From contig NZ_BBZI01000007.1 of assembly GCF_008974245.1 (NCBI RefSeq), forward strand, positions 701,629-765,628: DNA of 64,000 bases, written 5' to 3'. The notes under the pieces are model-generated. The model worked only from the letters and a program-made list of their open reading frames with translations, had not been told where the DNA came from and made no database searches. Positions 58,112-64,000 of the stretch are shown here, piece by piece. The stretch is from Streptomyces abyssomicinicus (GTDB lineage Bacteria > Actinomycetota > Actinomycetes > Streptomycetales > Streptomycetaceae). Numbering within the stretch: the first letter of the stretch is position 1; every line of letters begins with the position of its first letter. A program made the translations under genes and the position numbers.

Positions 58112-58981
58112 TCAGCCCGCGCGGGGCGGGAACGCCTCGGCGGACGTCTCCGGCAGTTCCTCGTCCTCCCCGGCCACCAGCAGCCGCAGCGGCAGCTCGG
58201 AGAGTTCGGCCCGGGTGACGGCGGGCAGCCCCGCGTCGGTCACCAGGACGTCCACCTCGGACAGCGAGGCGAACGAACTCAGCCCCACCGTCCCCCACTT
58301 GGTGTGGTCGGCGACCACCACGACACGCCGGGCGGAGGCCACCAGCCGCCGGTTGGTCTCCGCCTCCGCCAGGTTCGGGGTGGAGAGCCCCGCCTCCACC
58401 GAGATGCCGTGCACGCCCAGGAACAGCAGGTCGAAGTGGAGCGCCGCTATCGCCCGGTCGGCGACCGGGCCGACCAGCGAGTCGGAGGGGGTGCGCACCC
58501 CGCCGGTGAGGACCACCGTCGGCCCGCCCGTCTCCGTCCCGTCGGGGGAGCGGCGCGCGGTGTGCAGCACGTCGGCCACCCGCACCGAGTTGGTGACCAC
58601 CGTCAGGTCCGGGACCCCGCCCAGCAACTGGGCCAGCGCGTAGGTGGTGGTGCCCCCGGAGAGCGCCACAGCCGAACCCCGCGTGACCAAGGACGCCGCC
58701 GCGCGGGCGATCTCCTCCTTGGCGGCCGGTTCGCGGCCGGTCTTCTCCTCGAAACGGGGCTCGTGCCCGGTGGGCTCCGCGCCGTCGACCGGCACCGCAC
58801 CGCCGTGCACCTTCGCCAGTGCCCCCAGGCGCGCCAGCGCGTCCAGGTCACGGCGCACCGTCATGTCCGACACGCCGAGCCGCTGGGTCAGCTCGTTCAC
58901 CCGGACGCCGCCGCGGCGGCGGACCTCGTCCAGGATCAGTGCCCGCCGTTGCTCCGCGAGGAGGTTCTGCCGCTCAGCCAC
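58112..58981 (-). CDS. DeoR/GlpR family transcriptional regulator
   Basis: 289 aa from GTG at 58981, with GAGGGGCAGAG upstream. The N-terminal DeoR HTH lies at residues about 10-65 (RRALILDEVRRRGGVRVNEL, TQRLGVSDMTVRRDLDALAR), with KVHGGAVP following. The sugar-phosphate-sensing domain (residues 80-265) has GGTTTYALAQLL and VVLTGG, TPSDSLVGPVA, and the typical VVVADHTKWG. DeoR proteins respond to phosphorylated sugars. It has no adjacent target gene; the SIS/aldolase pair 7 kb away is a candidate. Its leader carries an 8-bp tandem array starting 20 bp upstream of the start codon. Confidence 0.93.
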   Translation of the reverse strand: MAERQNLLAEQRRALILDEVRRRGGVRVNELTQRLGVSDMTVRRDLDALARLGALAKVHGGAVPVDGAEPTGHEPRFEEKTGREPAAKEEIARAAASLVTRGSAVALSGGTTTYALAQLLGGVPDLTVVTNSVRVADVLHTARRSPDGTETGGPTVVLTGGVRTPSDSLVGPVADRAIAALHFDLLFLGVHGISVEAGLSTPNLAEAETNRRLVASARRVVVVADHTKWGTVGLSSFASLSEVDVLVTDAGLPAVTRAELSELPLRLLVAGEDEELPETSAEAFPPRAG

Positions 58982-59378
58982 CTCTGCCCCTCGTCCCTGT
59001 CTCGCCGTATCGCCGTATCGCCGTATCGCCATATCGCCGTCTCGCCGTCGTGCCCGTCCCGCCGCGGTCGCTCCGCGCCCCGCGTCCCCGGACCGCGCCG
59101 AACCGGTGCTGTGACCAGGAGTTTTCCGTTCCGGTGCCGGGCCGGTCGACGTTCCATCCTCGCACGACACGCCGAAGGTCGGTCAGGTGGCCGCAGCGGC
59201 CGCCGGGTCACAGCCGTCACCCGATGGAGGGGAGATTCGGTGAGGAAGGGTTGAGCGGGCGCCGGAACGGAGATCCCACGGGCGGAGGACCGCATCACAT
59301 GTTCGAATGCCGGGCGGTCCGGGAGGGCGGACCGGAAGCCGAAGCCGCGGACATCGAACGCACGGGGGAGCGAGACAC
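58982..59378. other. 397-bp divergent region with an 8-bp repeat array
   Basis: It separates the DeoR gene and the membrane hydrolase-like gene. It contains the array at 59002-59049, GC-rich sequence to about 59160, then less GC-rich sequence (59220-59310) that probably holds the promoter of the plus-strand gene. No gene recognised; a short frame from ATG at 59299 (MFECRAVREGGPEAEA) overlaps the downstream gene and is unlikely. Confidence 0.5.
59002..59049. repeat. 8-bp tandem repeat (TCGCCGTA), six units
   Basis: Units start at 59002, 59010, 59018, 59026, 59034 and 59042. The first three are identical; later ones are TCGCCATA and two copies of TCGCCGTC. The array begins 20 bp upstream of the DeoR GTG. 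Because 8 is not a multiple of 3 or of a helical turn, copy-number changes would shift promoter or leader spacing. Confidence 0.85.
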
Positions 59379-61787
59379 GTGGTATCTGAACAGGGCACGC
59401 CGGTCGCGCCGGCGCCGCAGGCACAGAACCCGCCGGCCGGCGGGCCCACGCTGGAACTGCTCGTCCACGGGGTGGGCGGCACCACCCCGGCGGAGATGCT
59501 CGACGACCCGCGGACGGTGCGCGTCACCGGCGACGGCATCGCGGCCGTGTTCCGGCGCGCCGACGACGTGGACGCCGAACGGGCCGGGCGTGCCCGCGGC
59601 ACCGGCGGCGCGGACACGGGGGACGGAGCCTCCGCCGCACCCGTCCAGGAGGCGTACGTCTGGTGCAACCTGACCTCCGGCAACGGCAGCCGCGCCCTGT
59701 GGCTCCTGCTGCTGCCCTTCATGGTCGTCAACCTGGCCCACTGGATGCGCCCCGCCGCCCGGGGCGACGGCCGAGCCGTCCGCCTCCACGGCACGCTGGT
59801 GCGCCTCGCCGGCCTCAGCCTCACCGTGCTGCTGGTCGCCGCCGCCTGCGAGGTCGCCCTCGACCTCACCGCCTGGCAGTGCGCCGGCACCCCGGCCTGC
59901 GTCAGCGCCCACTCCTGGCTGGAGTTCCTCACCGACGGCTGGTGGAGCGCGCCCGGCCGCCGGCTGGCCCTCGCCGCCGTCGTCCCCACCGCGCTGACGA
60001 CGCTGCTCTGGTACCTCTCGCACCGCACCTGGAGCGCCTACGAGTCGCAGCAGCCGCTGACCGGCACCGGGCCGGACGAGTACGGCGACGACGCGCCGCT
60101 GGGCCGGCCCGGCTTCTGGTACGGGCGCCGCCTGGTCGCCCGGCTGCGCGCCGCGCACACCGCCGCCGCGCTGATCACCGTCGCCGCGGCGGTGGCCGCC
60201 GCCGCGGCACGTCACGACCGCGCCGAGGGCGGCCCGGCCCTCCTGGACCTGACCGGCAGGCTGCTGGAGGCCGCGCTCGCCGCCGCCGCCCTCTCCGTGG
60301 TCTGGGTGGTGTGCCGCAGGGGCCGCAGCGAACGCCGCGTCGACCACGCGCTGGACGCCCGCCTCCAGCGCGCCCTGCCGCTCGGCTCCGCGTCCCTGCT
60401 GCTCCTCGCCGTGGTGTACGCCTGCTGGTCCCGGCCCGGCTGGAAATCGGCCGGACCGCCGGCCGGCGACGCCGTCTTCGGGGCGATCTCCCTCGCCCAG
60501 GGTGTGCTGGTGGTCGCGCTGGCCGCCGTCGCCCGCGCCCTGCACCGCTCCCACCCCGACGCCCGCGCCGCCCTGCGCGGCCTGGCCGGCCCCGCCGTCG
60601 CCCTGCTGGCCTGCGCCCTCGGCGGGGTGATGTCCGGCGGCGTCGCCCAACGGGTCGCCGACTGGCTCGACGGCCGCAGCGGCACCCTGGCCGGTCCTCC
60701 GGTGGTCCTGACCTGGCAGGCCTCCGCCATCCCCGTCCTGCTGGCCGTGGTGCTCGTGCTGGTCGTCGTCCTCGCCCACCGGGCCTGGCGGTCCGTCCGC
60801 GGAGAGATCCCCGGGGTGCTGCGCGACCACCCCGGCGAACCCCACGACCCGGTGCGGGTGCGCGGCGTCGCCCGGGTCCGCGTGCTCGCCGCGCTCACCG
60901 ACCGGGCGCCGCTGCTCGTCGGCGTCGTCGCCGTCGTCACCTTCCTGCTGGGAGCCGGGGCGCTGACCGGCGCCCTCGGCACCGGGCGCGCCCCCGCCGA
61001 CGCCGCCGAGGGCGCGCCGGTGGCCGTCGCCGGCCTCGCCGAGGTGGCGCAGGCCATCGGCTCCTGGCTGATCGGGCTGGGCTTCATACTCTTCGTCACC
61101 TTCGGCCGCCGCGCCTACCGGGACGCCTCCGCGCGCCGCACCATCGGCATCCTCTGGGACGTCGGCACCTTCTGGCCTCGCGCGGCCCACCCCTTCGCGC
61201 CGCCCTGCTACGCCGAGCGGGCCGTGCCCGACCTGACCTGGCGGATGGCGACCTGGACCGCCTCCACCGGCGGACGCCTGGTCCTCTCCGGGCACTCACA
61301 GGGCAGCGTCCTGGCCGCAGCGGCCGCCTGGCAACTGCCCTCCCCGGTGCGTGCCCGGGTCGCCCTGCTCACCTACGGGTCCCCGCTGGAACGGCTCTAC
61401 GGACGCTGGTTCCCCGCCCACTTCGGACCCGAGGCGCTGCGCCGCCTGCACCAGGAGGTCGACTGCTGGCGCAACCTGCACCGCCGCACCGACCCGATAG
61501 GCGGGCCGGTCCTCGTCGGCGACGCGGACGACGCCACCGCCTCGGGGCGCCCGCCCTGCCCCCCGGTCGACCGGGAACCCCTCAAGGACCCGCTCTCCCT
61601 GGGCCGCACCCCCGCCCACCCGCTGCCCTCGCCGGTGCTCGGCCACGGCGACTACCAGGCCGACCCCGTCTTCGCCGAGGAACGCGCGGCGTTGCTGGCC
61701 CGGCTGCCGGACGGCCTGCCCGCGCCCCGCCAGGGGGGCGACGGGCAGGACACCCCTCAGTCCAGCTCCGGCAGGTCCTCCGGATAG
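59379..61787 (+). CDS. Multi-spanning membrane protein with split alpha/beta-hydrolase motifs
   Basis: 802 aa from GTG at 59379, with GGGGGAG upstream. The N-terminus has a beta-strand plus oxyanion-type motif LELLVHGVGGTTPAEML (residues 25-41). About eight to ten hydrophobic segments follow between residues 100 and 570. Near the C-terminus is a lipase-type nucleophile elbow LVLSGHSQGSVLAAAAAWQL with Ser 640, followed by LLTYGSPLERLYGRWFPAHF and late His residues (VLGHGDYQADPVF). The hydrolase fold therefore seems interrupted by a large membrane insert. It may be a lipid- or ester-cleaving enzyme; I know no characterised homologue. The last 31 bp overlap the convergent ATPase gene. Confidence 0.85.
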   Translation: MVSEQGTPVAPAPQAQNPPAGGPTLELLVHGVGGTTPAEMLDDPRTVRVTGDGIAAVFRRADDVDAERAGRARGTGGADTGDGASAAPVQEAYVWCNLTSGNGSRALWLLLLPFMVVNLAHWMRPAARGDGRAVRLHGTLVRLAGLSLTVLLVAAACEVALDLTAWQCAGTPACVSAHSWLEFLTDGWWSAPGRRLALAAVVPTALTTLLWYLSHRTWSAYESQQPLTGTGPDEYGDDAPLGRPGFWYGRRLVARLRAAHTAAALITVAAAVAAAAARHDRAEGGPALLDLTGRLLEAALAAAALSVVWVVCRRGRSERRVDHALDARLQRALPLGSASLLLLAVVYACWSRPGWKSAGPPAGDAVFGAISLAQGVLVVALAAVARALHRSHPDARAALRGLAGPAVALLACALGGVMSGGVAQRVADWLDGRSGTLAGPPVVLTWQASAIPVLLAVVLVLVVVLAHRAWRSVRGEIPGVLRDHPGEPHDPVRVRGVARVRVLAALTDRAPLLVGVVAVVTFLLGAGALTGALGTGRAPADAAEGAPVAVAGLAEVAQAIGSWLIGLGFILFVTFGRRAYRDASARRTIGILWDVGTFWPRAAHPFAPPCYAERAVPDLTWRMATWTASTGGRLVLSGHSQGSVLAAAAAWQLPSPVRARVALLTYGSPLERLYGRWFPAHFGPEALRRLHQEVDCWRNLHRRTDPIGGPVLVGDADDATASGRPPCPPVDREPLKDPLSLGRTPAHPLPSPVLGHGDYQADPVFAEERAALLARLPDGLPAPRQGGDGQDTPQSSSGRSSG

Positions 61788-64000
61788 AGCAGGGTCAGCG
61801 CCTCGGTGCTCGCGTCGGGAAGCTGCGCCACCCGGCCGGCGTGCCGCTCCACCATCGCCTCGAACGTCTGGCGGGCGGTGCGTCCGTTGCCGAACGCGGG
61901 TCCCTTGGGGATCTCCGCGAAGTACTTCAGCAACGCCTCGCCCGTGCCGTCCGCCAGCCGGTACTCGTGCTCCTCGGCCTGCTGCTCCACGATCCGCAGG
62001 AGCTCGTCCGGCCCGTAGTCGCCGAACCTGATGGTCCGCGAGAAACGGGAGGCGACACCGGGGTTGACGGACAGGAAGCGCTCCATCTCCTCGGTGTAGC
62101 CGGCGACGATCACCACCACGGCGTCCCGGTGGTCCTCCATCAGCTTGACCAGCGTGTCGATGGCCTCCCGGCCGAAGTCCCGGCCCGAGTCCTCCGGCGA
62201 GAGCGCGTACGCCTCGTCGATGAAGAGCACACCGCCCCTCGCCCGTTCGAACGCCTCCTGGGTGCGGATCGCGGTGGAGCCGATGTGCTCGCCGACCAGG
62301 TCGACGCGGGACACCTCGACCAGATGGCCCTTCTCCAGCACGTCCAGCGAGGCCAGGATCTCCCCGTAGAGCCGGGCCACCGTCGTCTTGCCGGTGCCGG
62401 GGGAGCCGGTGAAGACGAGATGACGCCGCACCGAGGCCGCCTTGAGGCCCGCCTCCTGACGGCGCCGGCCCACCTCGATCATGTCGGTGAGCGCCCGCAC
62501 CTCCCGCTTGACGCTCTCCAGTCCCACCAGGGCGTCGAGCGCGCCCAGCACCTCCCGCGGCTCACGCGCCCGGGCCGCGCGGGCGGCGTCGTCCGCCGCA
62601 CCGGCCGGCGTCTCCGCGCGCGGCGCGGGCACCGAACCCAGCAGCCCGCCCGTGCCGACCTGCGCCGGGGCGGTCAGCACCGGGCCGTCGGCGGCGGGCG
62701 ACCCGGCGGTGAGGGAGGAGCCGCCGGCGAGGCTCTCGTCGCCGGTGCAGTCCTCCACGTCGGGGCCGCCCGCGCCGCCCGCGCCCGCCTCCGCGAACTC
62801 GTAACCGCCCCGCGCGCAGCGCTCGGTGCGGCACCTGCGCAGCGTGGTGCGGCAGCCGTCGAGGACGTGGAAGCCGTACCCGCCGCTGCCGGTCACCTTG
62901 CAGCCGACGAAGGTGCCGCGGCCTCCCGCCGACACGTAGAACCCCGCCTCGGCCGGCCCGTCGACCGTGCACCGCTCCACCGTCGGGTCGGCCCCCTTGG
63001 TGACGATCACGCCCGTCTGGGTGCCGTCCAGCGAGCAGTTGGCGAGCGTGCCCCCGCTGCCGTGGTCACGGAACCAGGCGCCGGTGGCGGCGTCCTTGAT
63101 GCGGCAGTCGTCCAGTTGGGCCGTCGCGCCGTCGCTGACCGAGACGGCCGTGTTGCGGACCTGGCTCAGGTCGCTGTCCACGACGTCCGCCCGCGACCCG
63201 CGGTCCAGTACGAACAGCGCGTCGGGCACGTCGTGCACCCGGCAGGAGTCCAGCACGGCGGTGGCGCCGTCGCTCACCCAGACCGCCGGGTAGTCGCCGG
63301 TCGAGTCGAAGATCTCGCACTCGTGGGCGTCGACGCGGGTCCCTGGGTCCCACACCGACAGCCCGTTGCGCCCGAACCGCCGCACGCTGGTGCGGGTCAG
63401 CGTCAGCACCGAACGCGACCGCAGGTCCATCGCGTTCTCGGGGATGTCGTGGATCCGGCAGTCCGCCAGGGTGAGCACCGCGTCGGTGTCCAGCGTGACG
63501 CCGTCCCCCGAGGTGCGGTGCACGGCGCAGTCGGTGAGCTGGCCGGTGGCCCGCCCGGTGATCTGCACGCCGCTGCCGCGCACCTCGAAGATCTCGCAGC
63601 CCACCGCCTCGACGAAGGAGCCCTCCCCGGTGACGCTCAGACCGGGACCGGAGGCGTGGTGCACCCGGCAGCGCTCCAGCCGCGGGCGTGCCCCGCCGTG
63701 CACCGACACGCCGGCCTGACCGGCCGCGGCCACCTCGCACTCCTCGAAGACCCCGCCCGCGGTGTCCGCGACGGCGATGCCCACGCCCGCCGGGTTGTCG
63801 ACGGAGCAGCGGCGCACCGTGGGCCGGGCCGAGCCCCGCACCTCGATCCCGGCCGCGGACCGGGTCATCACGCGGATGTCGGAGATCTCGGGGGCGCCCT
63901 CCTCCACCAGCAGTGCCGGAGCCGAGGAGTCCTGCCCCTCCAGGTGCAGGCCCTGCACCACGGCGGAGCCACGCACCGTCAGCGGCACGCCGTCGACGGG
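61757..64000 (-). CDS. Right-handed beta-helix repeat protein fused to a CbxX/EccA-type AAA+ ATPase (5'-truncated by window edge)
   Basis: 747 C-terminal residues are visible; the frame is open to base 64000, so the start lies outside. About 430 residues of parallel beta-helix (PbH1/NosD-like) repeats come first, with Cys in most coils (for example ARPRLERCRVHHASGPGLSV, ATAVLDSCRVHDVPDALFVL). A Pro/Ala linker follows, then an AAA+ domain: ALVGLESVKREVRALTDMIE, Walker A TGSPGTGKTTVA, Walker B GGVLFIDEAYALSPED, sensor VIVAGYTEEMERFLSVNPG, and Arg finger ASRFSRTIRF. The ATPase belongs to the CbxX/CfqX/SpoVK group (also EccA of type VII secretion). It probably remodels a partner recognised by the helix; no secretion gene is in the window. 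Confidence 0.92.
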   Translation of the reverse strand, partial: PVDGVPLTVRGSAVVQGLHLEGQDSSAPALLVEEGAPEISDIRVMTRSAAGIEVRGSARPTVRRCSVDNPAGVGIAVADTAGGVFEECEVAAAGQAGVSVHGGARPRLERCRVHHASGPGLSVTGEGSFVEAVGCEIFEVRGSGVQITGRATGQLTDCAVHRTSGDGVTLDTDAVLTLADCRIHDIPENAMDLRSRSVLTLTRTSVRRFGRNGLSVWDPGTRVDAHECEIFDSTGDYPAVWVSDGATAVLDSCRVHDVPDALFVLDRGSRADVVDSDLSQVRNTAVSVSDGATAQLDDCRIKDAATGAWFRDHGSGGTLANCSLDGTQTGVIVTKGADPTVERCTVDGPAEAGFYVSAGGRGTFVGCKVTGSGGYGFHVLDGCRTTLRRCRTERCARGGYEFAEAGAGGAGGPDVEDCTGDESLAGGSSLTAGSPAADGPVLTAPAQVGTGGLLGSVPAPRAETPAGAADDAARAARAREPREVLGALDALVGLESVKREVRALTDMIEVGRRRQEAGLKAASVRRHLVFTGSPGTGKTTVARLYGEILASLDVLEKGHLVEVSRVDLVGEHIGSTAIRTQEAFERARGGVLFIDEAYALSPEDSGRDFGREAIDTLVKLMEDHRDAVVVIVAGYTEEMERFLSVNPGVASRFSRTIRFGDYGPDELLRIVEQQAEEHEYRLADGTGEALLKYFAEIPKGPAFGNGRTARQTFEAMVERHAGRVAQLPDASTEALTLLYPEDLPELD

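Noticed and set aside
59295..61295. 666-codon minus-strand frame opposite the membrane hydrolase-like gene
   Set aside because: Gly/Gln/Arg-rich shadow; the plus-strand product has clear membrane segments and lipase motifs.

Overview
The window is high-GC (about 70-75%), densely coding actinomycete chromosome, most likely from a Streptomyces-like organism. The evidence is strong G/C third-codon bias, frequent GTG and TTG starts with GGAGG-type ribosome sites, many 4-bp ATGA/GTGA gene overlaps, and families typical of streptomycetes (DUF5997, DUF6421, DUF5134, DUF6986, mycothiol-linked and F420-linked enzymes, single-domain HATPase regulators). I found 57 protein-coding features. Two run off the window ends, and one is only a candidate. 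No rRNA, tRNA, CRISPR array, transposase, integrase or phage gene was seen. The region looks like ordinary chromosome built from small operons.

Layout. 1-4764: 3'-truncated gene for a giant soluble protein. 5213-10039: DUF5997/LysR-like divergent pair, Lrp regulator, FUSC membrane protein, lactonase-type beta-propeller. 10276-13364: sirohydrochlorin chelatase-like protein, and a two-gene operon of uracil-DNA glycosylase plus a BadF/NagK-type kinase. 13519-18354: GntR regulator divergent from a compact aromatic ring-cleavage operon (FAH hydrolase, MhpB-like extradiol dioxygenase, MHS transporter, SDR). 18448-23840: BNR-repeat protein, DUF305 lipoprotein divergent from a secreted LVIVD protein, HAD/PAP2 pair. 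23941-27983: M56 peptidase and DUF5134 protein without a BlaI partner, then a FUSC-MarR operon. 28017-33891: VOC, GNAT and GDPD genes, then a DUF6421-SDR-threonine aldolase-transglutaminase cluster. 33944-39455: PlsC-like acyltransferase, thioredoxin and flavin reductase pair, etfBA, DUF6986 lyase-like protein. 39466-48029: LacI/ROK divergent pair, small secreted protein, P-loop kinase-Nudix fusion, M20 dipeptidase, geranylgeranyl-reductase-like flavoprotein, F420-type oxidoreductase divergent from a TetR regulator. 48492-58981: MDMPI protein, SIS-class II aldolase pair, RlmG-like methyltransferase, ROK regulator, PQQ-type propeller lipoprotein, HATPase, Cds1-like PLP enzyme, DeoR regulator. 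59379-64000: membrane hydrolase-like protein, and a beta-helix/AAA+ ATPase open at the right edge.

How the genes work together. Several regulator-target pairs have visible palindromic sites: TetR at 47180-47267, LacI at 40576-40587, a MarR candidate at 25700-25728, a DasR-type (dre-like) site at 8911-8926, and palindromes before the PlsC, DUF6986 and etfBA genes. The ring-cleavage operon contains import, a dehydrogenase, ring opening and a hydrolase for the opened product. SIS, tagatose-type aldolase, ROK and DeoR genes suggest amino-sugar or galactitol-type catabolism with its kinase elsewhere.

The most striking non-genic signal is the density of short tandem repeats: 6, 8, 9, 12, 15, 18 and 19 bp units, both in leaders and inside coding sequence. 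Some sit where copy-number change could alter expression (8-bp array before the DeoR start) or protein length (thiol-linked flavin reductase, RlmG-like enzyme, class II aldolase).
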